DNA of 64,000 bases from Miscanthus floridulus (GCF_019320115.1 NC_089598.1:32321983-32385982), one strand, 5' to 3'; counted from the first letter of the stretch, positions 43,311 through 54,800 are shown. Program-made: numbers and translations. The notes: generated from the sequence alone by a model not told the origin.

Positions 43311-46300
43311 CTAGCTTGGCTTCCATGGCAGTGTTGGGTCGAAGTAGAACTCGCCCTTGGAATCGATGACCTGCTCATTAAAAAATCCGGCTATAAACTC
43401 TTGAATTACTTTGATTTGGTCTTGCCGTATGACCTTTTCCTCCAACCATCGAGTCTACAGGTTTGAATTAAAGGAAAATAAATTAATATATGTACATATA
43501 TATATATATAAATAAAGACATAGTAACACAATCAATAATAATAATTAAATGAATATATAGTGTATTTTTAACGTACTTTTAGTCTCTCTGTAGGAGTTCT
43601 TTAGGAGACCACCTTGATAAACTTGCAAACATAGTAACCATAGTAGTTGTTCCCCTGTTCCTGCCTCAGACACCACTTTACGAGAAAAAGATTTATCATC
43701 CAATCTGGTGATCCGGTGAAAGCTATATGTTTAATTAATAAAGATGATGCGATTTAGGAGACTTACTTTCAAAGGGATTACATTCAGTGGCGCTTTGCAT
43801 TTTCCCATATGTTGCTTCTCAATAAAGGTTTTCTAAACACTGCCCAATAAAAAATTTGCCACGTCAACAGATATAGTTAATCATCATGTTTGTGTGTATA
43901 TATAGTTGCTAAAGATACCGAAATTACATTTAGATAATATCTATCATATCTTGGTAGTCTTGTTGTGGTTTTCTCATCGAGTCATAGATTATCAAGTGAC
44001 TTTTCACCAGATCGATGTCCATCAATATACAGTAATTGTTGCATGTGTTTATAGGATATAACGCATAACACTCATTAATTAACTAGAATCAACATATAAG
44101 CCATTAAGGATGATCGACATTATTAACACTCACTTGAAGTTGTAGGGAAAGAGTATATCCTTCTTGTGGTGTTGGTTCACTAAGAAGTTCATGAGGTTAC
44201 TCTCTGACTCAGACTTCCAATTAGTCTTTGGAGTAACTGGGTCTTTGAATACTATATGGAGATCAACAAAACCAATTTCATTGCAGCCTTCCTTTCTGAA
44301 CTCTGTCATTGTAAATCTGCATATATAGTACTTGTTAGGATAATTTATATGCATATACACATATATGATGAGTTTAATAATAGATCGAAAGAATTATTAC
44401 TTATAGGCAATAGCAGCTAATGATAACTTTGTCCAGAGAGGTCAGGTGGCATAGTTGATGAAATTCTGCAAAGTCAACATACATAACATCATCGCCACGG
44501 AACCAATGTTCATCTCTAATTCTGACACCAACGCAGAAGTCTCCACCGGTAGACGCCTGCATGTACCACTTATTTAGCAGGTACATTTGCGTCCCCCAGA
44601 TCAGATAAGGCTTGAGGGTTGTATAGACTCTAGCCTAGTACAAATTTTTTCTTCCAAATATCAACCTCCGCTGCACTCTCAATGTTTCCATCACCAAACA
44701 TCTGGTAAAGGCCGAGACCAGTCTCATCAATAAATTCACCAAGGTGACCCAAATCGATATCCGGAGGTATGTTTGCCTGATGCATTAATCCTAAATTCGA
44801 ACCATATTCATTACCAACAACTAGTGGGGGGACTGATTGGTGCGCTTGTTGTCCGAGTTGGGCAACTCCTTTCCCTGCCCGCTTCTTTTTCTGTGCCGCC
44901 TCAATTGACTTGGTGAGAGTGCGGTCATAGTCTGATAACGTTGATTTGGACGGCTTACGAGATTCCCGCTGTTGTTGCTGGTAAGAAGCCACCCTTTTTC
45001 TTAGAATATCTGGAGCTACGAAGAAGTACGGTTTCTCCGGGTTTCTCCTTGCTTCTTGATTCTTTTTAAGTTTGTCATAGAATCTAGACATATCTTTTTT
45101 ATATGCATCAGTTCCTTCTTCCTTCTCTTTAGATATTATTTTGGGAATAGCCCTTGGTTTCACGATGACTTTCTTTGCCGGTGGGGACTGGTTCTTCGTT
45201 TGCGGGGCTGGCCTCTTGCTAGGCTTCTTGGTAGGCGGGGGTGGGGGAGGTGTTGGAGACCTCCTTGGAGGTGTTGGCAGCGGCGTTGGAGACCTCCTTG
45301 GAGGTGGCGGCTGTGGCGTTGGAGACCTCCTTGGAGATGGTGTGGATGCAGCCTCGCCTTCCAACACAATGTCATCGTACAGAGCACTATGATGATCTGG
45401 TGATTGAACAATTGGATTTAGGTTGGGGGAGGATCTGCTACAAAAAAAAGGAATGACATATTATTATGAGCAGATTGTTAATTATTTAAGCCAATACAAA
45501 TTAATGATGTAGTGTTTTCATCCGCACGTACCTATGGTGAGGTAGTTCAGGAGGAGGTGGAGCCAACATCCTGGGAATGATGATGTAGCGCTTGCGCCAT
45601 AGAATGAATGTCTTCTCTGCTTCTCCTAGAGTCTCCTCGCCATCACCTCTAGGAATGTCAAGTGGCAAATCACTAAAACCTTTTTCAGCTTTATGTACCA
45701 AGATGGTAGCATATCCTTCTTGGATTATATTCCCATGAATCCTTGGTGTCTTGGTTCAGTCGATAGGATTAACAAGACCGATAGCCACCTTGATTGTGGA
45801 ATTCCCCTTCGGAATGTGTAGCTCACACGCTGTACAAGGTTCAGTGACGTCATCCACAGGGAAGCGCAGTCCTGTGTCCACTTGATTTGGTATCTCCATG
45901 GAAGCGCAACTGCTTTTCAACTAAATAGATTGGCTAATGTTGATTCCTCGCTCTGATGCCTGCTTGCTTGCACTCACTGCTATTTGCACTTGCCTTCTGA
46001 TTTCCTCCTATATTCTCGCTTCAAGGTTTTTTTCCCGCTCCTATGCTTCACGCACCGCTTCCTCCAACATCTGGAGCCACTGTGCCTCTTCTTCCTTCTT
46101 TCTCTGGCGGCTTCTGTAGGAAGGTCTGTCCTGAGGGAATCCATGCTCCCACGAGACACTTCCTTTGCCTCTAGTTTGGCCACCATGTTCAATAGTCCCA
46201 ATGGCATATGTCAGCTCATCCTTCTCTCTATTGGGCCTGAACGCACCACTAGCAGTAGCTCTCTGAGCATAAAACAATCTTTCTGCTGCTTCTTGCAGTC

Positions 46301-47295
46301 TTGCGCCATAATCGCACTTCCCTGTCTCCTGGTCCAGTGTTCTCCCATGAGCAAAAAACCAATTCTTTGCATGTTCTCCCCACTCGAGTGATTCTGGTGT
46401 GATACCCTTGGAATGAAGGTCTGCTTCCATTTTGTTCCACTTCTTAATGGCAGTCGGGTAGCCACCTAATCCTAAGTTATGGTGGTATGTCTTCTGTTGG
46501 GCATTACGTTGGTTCTTTATCACCTGACTCACACCCTCTTCCGAAGTCTTGTACTATACAAACTCATCCCAATAGGGCCTCTACTTTGAGATCAGGCCTG
46601 GGACAGTAAAATCTGGTGCTATGTTCTTCTTGACATACGTCGTGTATAGGTGTTTCTTCCAAGTCTAAAACTGGGTGGCCATCTTCTTCATTGCCCAATC
46701 TCTAACTCGCTCCTTCAATTCATCACCATCTATTATATCATCATAACCATCTGTTTGGAGCGTGAAATGTACCAAGACATCTTTCCAAATTAACGTCTTG
46801 TCACGATCGGAGACAAAACTGATATGAGGAGCATTGGTCTTCTTCTTCCATTTGCAGGTACTGATCGAGAGCTGGTCCCATACAAGGTAACCACAGTGGT
46901 GCACGAATTTCATTTTATTCGCCCCCTCGGTTCTCCTGTATCCACATTGAATTCTGAGATGATGAAGCGGCCCTCCAATGGCTTTTTGGGACCTCGAACA
47001 TTTTTACTCTTCGTTGTAGTTGTTGATGTCGATCTAGAGGGCTACAAAACATAAACATTATTTTTAATGTCTTGAGCACACATAAGACATATGATAATAT
47101 ATATGGCTAATAATAAAAAATATATACTTGGCCAATATGTTGTTGCTCATTTTGTTCAAGAGCTAAGTACTGACTCCCGTCATCTGCATCCTCTTGCACG
47201 TTATTTTTAGCACCATCATCGCCGGCAACTTGAGTGCTAGTGTTGATCAAATTCATCATCAACTCCTCCTCATCCATGTCTCTCGGGTCGGCCAT
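43311..47295 (-). pseudogene. CACTA second gene: plant transposase (Ptta/En/Spm-like) with C-terminal C48/Ulp1-type peptidase domain
   Basis: Exons: 47295-47128, 47041-45532, 45437-44401, 44316-44134, ~44040-43930, 43839-43767, 43675-43577 and 43454-43311. It starts MADPRDMDEEELMMNLINTS. The large exon carries PKKPLEGRFIISEF, NAQQKTYHHNLGLGGYPTAI and ELTYAIGTIEHGGQTRGKGS, typical of the CACTA second protein, then EKTFILWRKRYIIIP. A Pro-rich linker follows. The C-terminal exons match a Ulp1-like fold (WYMQASTGG, IRDEHWFRGDD, QHHKKDILFPYNF, MDIDLVKSHLIIYDSMRKPQ, FIEKQHMGKCKAPL). The expected catalytic His is Tyr (NYCILM) and the expected Cys is Tyr (NNYYGYYVCKFI). Frameshifts occur in a G run near 46921 and near 44596, and several stops are present. 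It is a dead gene. Confidence 0.8.
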
Positions 47296-48810
47296 CTAGC
47301 TTCAAAAAACAAAACCAATATATAGTACGTCAAATCTTTGCTTACATGCATAAAATCTTCCGCCGTATAAACCCTAAACCCTAAACGAGTAGGTTTGGAC
47401 GGGTGAAGGTTGGTTTGTATGATAAGAAGAATCAGGAAGCGAGTAGGTTTTGGCGGTGATCCCGCCTGAAACAAAAGGGGGGCGTCGCTACACATTAGGT
47501 TTTATTAAACGGAAAATAGCGAGCCTTGCCTGAAAGAAAGGGGGCATCGTTGTGCGTCAAGTTTCTGAGAACAATAAACGATGAGCATCGCCTAAAAGAA
47601 AAGGGGGGCGTTGCTGCAAACCAAAGTGACAACAAAATCGCAGTGCATCCTGACTCGTCGAGTAAACAGCTCCAAATAATGTTTACAATGATTGGAACCC
47701 TCGAAGAGGTTCACAACAACACGCCAAATTTACAACAAAACCACTTCAAGCACACTTTTCATAGACTAAGCTATATCCTTCATAGACTCAGCTATATCAT
47801 CCACAACCACCTGCAAACCAACCTTCACCCACCAAAAATGATCGAACGAGGGCAGCGTAACCCTAAACCCTAGGGCGAACGAGGGCGGCGGTGCTCCACC
47901 GTATAAACCCTAAACCCTAGGGCGAATGAGGGCGGCGGTGCTCTGCCGTATAAACCCTAGGGCGAACGAGGGCAGCGGTGCTCCGCCGTATAAACCCTAG
48001 GGCGAATGAGGGCGGCGACACTCCGCCGTATACATAGAAACGTATGGCGCTTATACATAGAAACACATGGCGCTTATAGATGGCGCGTATACACTGGAAT
48101 TTTTTTCGATATGTTCCTTTGGCGCTTTCTTTCTTATAATAGTTAGCGCGACAGAGAATAATGCCCGTCTGAACGCCGTGTGCGACGTGCCATGAAAATT
48201 AGCTAAGTATACATTTGGGTTTGTGATCGATACACACATTTGTTGACGTACGTACGTATGCAAGTGACAACCAACAATGTTTCGCTACTGTATCAAAGCA
48301 TGCACGTAGGAATAAAAGAAAATGTGAACAACATGTACGTACGGTTACCATGATCGTTGCCTAAAACATATGTACGTAGTGTTTCATGCATGGAGATCGA
48401 TGGTAGGATCAGAGCAAGCACAGCTAGCGTACCTCGGGCAGCCAGCAGTGTGGCCGCGCGTCTGGCCGGGGCGAGGGTACCGGCCAGCGGTGTGGCAGCG
48501 CGTCTGGCCGAGGCGAGGGTACCAGCGCAGTGTGGCCGCGCACGCGCGTCTAGCCGAGAGTACCGGCGGTGTGGCGCGCGCCTTGCGTCTGGCCGGGGCG
48601 GCCGGGCAGTAGCTGGCGCCACAAGGTCGTCAGCGCGTGGGGTGGCGTGGGGACCACAGACGTGCGTGAGGCGGTGGCGACGACCGACATTGGGTGGGGT
48701 GGCGGCGCGACATCCTTGGTGTGGCGGGCCGAGTGGCGTGGGCGCAGGGGGAGAGGAATCGATGAAGAACGCAAGGAAGAAGATGGCACTAGTATATATA
48801 TGCGATATCC
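47296..48810. other. Upstream region of the CACTA second gene with tandem repeats
   Basis: Holds a telomere-like tandem array (47848-48035), two copies of ACATAGAAACRYATGGCGCT (48032, 48055), and a GC-rich stretch at 48430-48620. In that stretch a ~48-bp unit with GTGTGGCNGCGCGTCTGGCC recurs about four times. A TATATATATG box lies at 48793-48802, just before the palindrome cluster. This looks like promoter plus leader for the minus-strand gene. Confidence 0.55.
47848..48035. repeat. Tandem array of ~40-47 bp units with telomere-like core
   Basis: About four units of CGTATAAACCCTAGGGCGAA plus GAGGGCGGCGGTGCTC. Two units contain AAACCCTAAACCCTA, resembling the plant telomere or telo-box. An isolated AAACCCTAAACCCTAAACGA is at 47367-47388. 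Confidence 0.85.
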
Positions 48811-49046
48811 CTTTACTCCCGGTGCCATCCCCCCACCGGGAGTAAAGGTCCTTTACTCCCGGTGCGTGTTACCAACCGGGAGTAAAGGTAAGGTATACCT
48901 TTACTCCTGGTTGGTAACACGCACCGGGAGTAAAGGTTTACTCCCGGTTGGTAACAAGCACCGGGAGTAAAGGTTTTTTTGGCGGGCCACGAAACTACAG
49001 GCCACCTTTACTCTCGGGTGGGCTTCCAACCCAGGAGTAAAGGTGG
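48811..49046. repeat. Internal cluster of CACTA subterminal-type palindromes
   Basis: Five inverted-repeat units of TTTACTCCCGGTTGGTAACA...GCACCGGGAGTAAAGG lie between the two large CACTA genes. The element's outer ends mostly use TTTAGTCCCGG; this cluster uses only the ACTCCCGG variant. Subterminal repeats are normally confined to element ends. Confidence 0.9.
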
Positions 49047-49523
49047 GCTGCAGTTTTGTTTCCCGCGTGTTTTAAGCAATAGTCTTGTTAAATACAATAG
49101 AAATGCAATAGTTTTTGTTAAATACATAGTAAATTAAATAAAAGGCATAAAATTATTTTGTTAAAAATATGGATTTTCTTTTTCTTTATTGCACATAGGA
49201 AAAATCTATAACCTAACTTTTTTTATTTTTTTGTTACAATTATAAAACATAATGTAACTAATATTTATTATTTTGTTAATGCAAAAATGTAGTGTTTAAT
49301 TAAAATTATTAAAACTATTGGTTTTGGACAGAAAAGTTGTTTTCACATCATTTTAACGTTAATATTTTAATTTTTCATCACTCAATATCCTAATTTACCT
49401 TTTTGAGAGAGAAATCCCACCAAATCAAACATTGATTTAATTTGAAACATGACATAATAAACATCTGAATTCACAATTATTACATAATATCTCAAACACA
49501 CACTACATTAAATCACTATATTA
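49047..49523. other. AT-rich 3' flank of the TNP2 transposase gene
   Basis: AT-rich non-coding sequence between the palindrome cluster and the transposase stop codon. No gene or CACTA terminus was found here. Confidence 0.5.
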
Positions 49524-52500
49524 TCAAGTGGGCACATCAGTGAACTTCTTCTTTACGTATGTCCCTTGGTTATGATCGCGTCGTAACCATGGAGTGTCCT
49601 CATCATTTACCAAGATGCTAGGGTCTTTATTCACTTTGAATGGCAGAATTCGGTCATCCTTTTCATAATCTTCTGACATGTCCGACTTGTCCTCAATTCC
49701 CATGATGACTCTTTTCCCTGAAAGAACTATGTGGCGCTTTGGCTCTTTGGTTGAGTCATTATCGTTTTTCCCTCTTCTTGGTTTGGTAGACATATCATTG
49801 ACATAGAACACCTGATTCACATCCTTGGCAAAGACGAATGGTTCGTCTTTGTACCCAATATTACTAAGGTCTACTATTGTCATTCCATACTCGTTATCTA
49901 CTGTTACCCCACCTCTGGTCACCTTGACCCATTGGCACTTGAACAATGGGATCTTCAAAGTAGGTGCATATTCTAGTTCCCATATTTCATCTATGCGTCC
50001 ATAATATGTCTGCTTATTCCCATTCGGGTCTGTGGCATCTATGCGGACACCACTATTTTGGTTGGTACTCCTTTTATCTTGGGCTACTGTATAGAATATG
50101 TTCCCATTTATCTCGTACCCTTTGTATGTGACGATATGCCATGATGGTTGCATAGCCAATAAATACAGTTGCTCATGGATGCTCTCATCACCTTGACATT
50201 TTTTTCGCAACCAACCGCCAAAAGTTTCCATGTGCTTACGCGTAATCCAAGCTTCAATCTTCCCTGGAAACTCAGGTCATAAGAGATCCTTGTGTGTCTC
50301 AATATACGGATCTACCAAAGAGGAGTTCTGTAGAACTGTGTAGTGCGCTTTATTGAAATAATCATCATCCGTACCAATATATGTTTTCCTCCCTAGTGTC
50401 CCCTTTCCGCTTAGTCTCCCCTCATGTCTCAATTCAGGAATACCAATCGAGTCAAGGTCAGGAATAAAGTCAACACAGAACTCAATGACCTCTTCTGTTC
50501 CATAGCCCTTGGCGATGCTTCCTTCTAGGCGAGCATGGTTATGAACATATTTCTTTAGGACTCCCATGAATCTCTCTAAGGGGAACATGTTGTGTAGGAA
50601 CACAGGACCAAGAATGAAAATCTCCTTGACTAGGTGAACTAGGAGGTGTGTCATGATATCAAAGAAGGAAGGAGGGAACACCAACTCAAAGCTGACGAGA
50701 CATTGAACCACATCATTCTGTAGTTTAGCTAGATCAGTTGGATCAATTGCCTTCCGAGAAATTGCATTAAGGAATGCACATAGCTTCACGGTGGCTAGAC
50801 ATACATTTAGAGGTAGAATTCCTCTTAATGCAACTAGAAGTAATTACGTCATGAGAACGTGACAGTCATGGGACTTTAAGTTACAGAATTTCTTCTCTGG
50901 CATATTTATAATACCCTTTATATTTGAGGAGAATCCAGATGGTACCTTGATGTTGTTTAAGCATTCAAACATGATTTCCTTCTCCTCTTTGCTTAGAGTG
51001 TAGCTGGCAGGATGTAAGTAATGGCGTCCATCATCTGTCTTCTCTGGATGCAGGTTGTCTCTTTCTCTCAAACAACGCAGGTCCTATCGTGCTTCAAATG
51101 TGTCCTTAGGCTTTCTATACACACCCATGAAGCCTAGCAGGTTCACACAAAGATTCTTTGTCAAGTGCATCACGTCGATCGAGCTACGGACCTCTAGGAC
51201 TTGCCAATAGGGTAGGTCCCAAAATATGGACTTCTTCTTCCACATGGGTGCATGACCATTAGCGTCGTTCGGAACAGGTTGGCTGCCATGTCCTTTTCCA
51301 AAGATGACTTTCACATCATTGACCATATCGAGTACATCCTCACCGGTTTGGTTGTGAGGCTTGGTTAGGTGGTCCGCCTTTCCTTTAAAATGCTTGCCTT
51401 TCTTTCTTACGGGGTGATTTGCAGGAAGAAATCGACGATGACCAAGGTACACGACCTTTCGACATTTTTTCAAGAATACACCTCTAATATCACCGAAGTG
51501 GTGTGTGCATGCATTATATCCCTTGTTTGACTGTCCTGAAAGATTACTTAGAGCAGGCCAATCATTGATTGTTATGAACAACAATGCTCGCAGATTAAAG
51601 TGTTCCTGTTTGTACTCATCCCACACATGTACACCTTTTTTATTCCACAAAATGAGAAGTTCGTCAATAAGTGGTCTTAGGTACACATCGATGTCATTGC
51701 CAGGTTGCTTCGGGCCTTGGATGAGCACAGGCATCATAATGAACTTCTGCTTCATGCATAACCAAGGAGGAATGTTGTAGATACTTAGAGTAACAGGCCA
51801 AGTGCTATGACTACTGTTCTGCTCTCCAAAAGGATTGATACCATCTGTACTTAAAGCAAACCTTAAGTTTCTTGCGTCATTTGCAAACTCCGGGAATTCT
51901 CTGTCGATTGCTCTCCACTGGAACCCATCAGCAGGGTGTCTCAACATATTGTCTACCTTATGGTCTTCTTTGTGCCATCGCAACAATTTTGCATGTTCTT
52001 TGTTTCTGAACAGACGTTTCAAGCGTGGTATTATAGGAGCATACCACATAACCTTGGCAGGGATTTTCTTCCACGGACGTTCGCCCTCAGCATCACCAGG
52101 GTCATCTCGCCTGATCTTATACCATGATGCATGGCATACCAGGCATGCATCCAATTTCTCGTACTCTTTGCCACGGTATAGGATGTAGTCATTAGGACAT
52201 GCATGTATCTTCTCGATTTCTAGCCCCATAAGACAGATAACTTGTTTTGCTTCGTAGGTAGTGGCGGGCAATTCATTGTCCTTCGAAAGCATCTTCTTTT
52301 GAATTTTTAGTAACTCTCCAAATCCCTTGTCAGATACACCATTCTTTGCCTTCTATTACAACAATTCTAGTGTGGTTCCCAACTTTTTCTACCCTGCATC
52401 ACAAGTTGGGTACAACAATTTCTTGTGATCTTCTAGCATCCGCTCGAACTTGATCTTCTCCTTTTCACTTTCACATTCCCTTTGTGCGTCACGAATGACC

Positions 52501-52880
52501 TGACAAAGATCATCAGCCGGATTATCTTCTGCGGCTACCTCTTCTTCAGCTTCTCCCATTGTAGTATCATTGAAGCACGCACCATCAGGAATAATATCAT
52601 TATCGTCCCATTGTTCTTCTTCACCTTCTTCCATTACAACACCAGTTTCTCCGTGCTTCGTCCAACAAATATAGTTTGACATGAAACCCGACTTGAATAA
52701 GTGTGAATGAAGAGTCTTTGAGCAAGGATATTCCACCGTATTCTTACATATGGCACATGGGCAGCACATAAAACCGTCACGTTTGTTTGCCTCGGCCGCA
52801 CGTAACAAAGAATGCACGCCATCAATGAACTCTTGGGAGCGGCGATCGGCATTGTACATCCAATGCCGGCTCATCTGCAT
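49524..52880 (-). pseudogene. TNP2-type CACTA transposase, one 1118-codon frame with six stops
   Basis: A single uninterrupted frame runs from ATG at 52880 to the stop at 49524 with no frameshift and no intron. The N terminus (MSRHWMYNADRRSQEFIDGV, with CCPCAIC) is the transposase-associated domain. Residues ~200-600 are the Transposase_21 catalytic region (ALSTDGINPFGEQNSSHSTW, SSIDVMHLTKNLCVNLLGFM). Residues ~700-830 (FDIMTHLLVHLVKEIFILGP, MFPLERFMGVLKKYVHNHAR) match DUF4218. Residues ~930-1000 (GNIFYTVAQDKRSTNQNSGV) match DUF4216. Stop codons at 52389, 52356, 52353, 51084, 50844 and 50277 each sit where one transition would give Gln, Trp or Arg. The enzyme would excise and insert the element; this copy cannot be made full length. 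Confidence 0.93.
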
Positions 52881-52962
52881 TACATGACATAAATATCATA
52901 TTAAAACCTAGATCATAATTAATTATTTATACAACATGCGTGCCACCACAAAAGGTACAAAT

Positions 52963-53498
52963 TTATGAAAGCATCGCTACAATGTAGACAATCCCAACTA
53001 CCACTAAAAGAACTAAAGCTAAAATACATTTCAGGAGCACAAGGATTTCGCGACCAATCTCAACTAAAACAGACAGATCCCCCGATTGTGCAACATCTTT
53101 GGGCTTCTTCGGCTGGATCACTGCCTCGTTAGCCGCCATATCTGCCTGTTGTGCAAGATATTTTTGCACGAGTTCAACATACTCTTCCTCCCAGTAGAAG
53201 CCTAAACATCGTCCACTGCCATCCCACTAAAATTAAAAAAGAAAATTAGAACTTTAATCACAACCATTATAAAAATAGGTATAAACTAACCATAATCATT
53301 AAATACGATAAAATAACTCACATTGCGATCCGGACACTTATAGAAGATACGATCCTTGTTGGGACTCTCCTTCTTCACTCGGTACTCCATCACAATCTTC
53401 GTCTCATCACGACACTTGCCGCATGGAATGAGAGGGAGGCCCGGCCTAAGTCGCTTTAGAAACCCATGAGAGGCCGAGGACCCGGAAGCAGTTGCCAT
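52963..53498 (-). CDS. GRF-type zinc-finger protein with C-terminal membrane segment, intact CACTA gene
   Basis: Exons 53498-53322 and 53226-52963 join in phase through a GT-AG intron to 146 residues with no stop. The protein starts MATASGSSASHGFLKRLRPG. It has a GRF zinc finger (PCGKCRDETKIVMEY...RIFYKCPDRNWDGSGRCLGF, Cys-x2-Cys then Cys...Cys) and a WEEEYVELVQKYLAQQ helix. It ends in a hydrophobic segment of about 20 residues (LLKCILALVLLVVVGIVYIV). Short proteins of this architecture accompany many grass CACTA elements. The gene is 82 bp upstream of the transposase on the same strand. Its role is unknown; the zinc finger suggests nucleic-acid binding at a membrane. It is the only transposon gene here that looks undamaged. 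Confidence 0.85.
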
Positions 53499-53711
53499 CT
53501 ACTCTCTAAACTCATTTTTTAATACACTATAAATTTCTCATTTTATAAACAAATAAAATTAACAAACTATAAAATTATCTATATCTCTAAACAATGATAT
53601 TTTTAATGGTCATTGTATTCTCGTCTTTTACTGCGGCAGGTAAGTAATTCACATGATATTTCCGCAAATTAATAGAAGAATGGGAGTGTACACACATAAC
53701 AATCGATTATC

Positions 53712-53714
<3 letters not shown>

Positions 53715-53750
<36 letters not shown>
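53715..53750. repeat. (TA)n microsatellite beside the hairpin repeats
   Basis: Uninterrupted TA array directly abutting the first copy of the 347-bp tandem unit. Confidence 0.95.
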
Positions 53751-53751
<1 letters not shown>

Positions 53752-54467
53752 TACTGCGACGATATCGGGACGTGTGAATAAATAACCATCCGTACTAGTT
53801 GACCTTGCTTACGTGATCATCTCGGCGAGCATTTCTCCACCGGACGGCACCGTACTTGGCCATAGAAGAGCTCCAATTCTATGAGGAAGGGAACACGGTC
53901 TTCCACGACCGTTGCCGCTCTCCCTCGTAGAATCAAAGCTCCTCCTTGACGTCCGTTACCGCTCGGCAGAGAACATGCTCGCCGAAATGAACATGGTCCG
54001 CTAGTTCAACTAGTACGGATTTTCTATGATTTTCTAACTATTTTCTAAGTTTTTCATTTCATAAAAAGTTAAAATAAAAAGTACGGTGATTGACAGACTA
54101 CTGTAACGATATCGGGACATGTGAATAAATAACCATCCGTACTAGTTGAACTTGCTTACGTGATCATCTCGGCGAGCATTTCTCCACCAGACGGCACCGT
54201 ACTTGGTCAAGGAAGAGCTCCGATTCTACGAGGAAGGGAACACGGTCTTCCACGACTGTTGTTGCTCTCCCTCGTAGAATCAAAGCTCCTCCTTGATGTC
54301 CATTACCACTCGACAGAGAACATGCTCGCCGAGCTAAACATGGTTCGCAAGTTCAACTAGTACGGATTTTCTATAATTTTCTAACTATTTTCTAAGTTTT
54401 TCATTTCATAAAAAGTTAAAATAAAAAGTACGGTCACCGAGATAAACACGGTCCGCAAGTTCAACTA
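53751..54467. repeat. Tandem duplication of a 347-bp unit that folds into a long hairpin
   Basis: Copy 1 starts CTACTGCGACGATATCGGGA (53751) and copy 2 starts CTACTGTAACGATATCGGGA (54098); a third, partial copy ends at 54467. Within copy 2 TCCGTACTAGTTGAACTTGC (54136-54155) is the exact reverse complement of 54347-54366. Also, GATTCTACGAGG (54222-54233) pairs with 54270-54281. Both pairs share one centre near 54251, so ~230 nt form one extended stem. The unit lies upstream of the minus-strand CACTA genes. Confidence 0.92.
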
Positions 54468-54800
54468 GCTACTTTAACCTTCTTTCATATAAATATGCAA
54501 GCTTGAAGTGATTTTGAGTTCAAATTGCTTACAAATGAAAAAAAAACCACAATAAAGAACCATATATATATATAGTGAACAAAATGAGATAAGACAATGG
54601 TGAAAAATGAGAGTATGAGATTGGTAACCTTTATAACTGAAGAATCGACGGAGAAATCAAAGAAATCGACGGAGGAATCGAAGAATGGATGGAGGAACAA
54701 TGGAGGGAGGGAGGAAGCAAGAACACTACTGCAGTGAGCTTCAAAATGTGCTGAGCTCGGGCTCAGGAAGGAAGGAGACGACCGGGATATATAAAGGAGG
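54468..54800 (-). promoter_or_regulatory. Probable CACTA promoter region
   Basis: AT-rich sequence with GGAGGGAGGGAGGAAGCAAG (54700) and TATATAAAGG at 54789-54798, just inside the right subterminal repeats. For right-to-left transcription this is the normal promoter position in CACTA elements. The exact start is not determinable. Confidence 0.45.

Noticed and set aside
42958..43369. Several overlapping Tyr/Ile-rich reading frames
   Set aside because: They are translations of the (TA)n microsatellite on both strands and have no coding character.
48569..48970. 133-codon frame over the GC-rich leader and palindrome cluster of the CACTA element
   Set aside because: It reads through tandem repeats and inverted repeats with no domain and lies opposite the element's gene strand.
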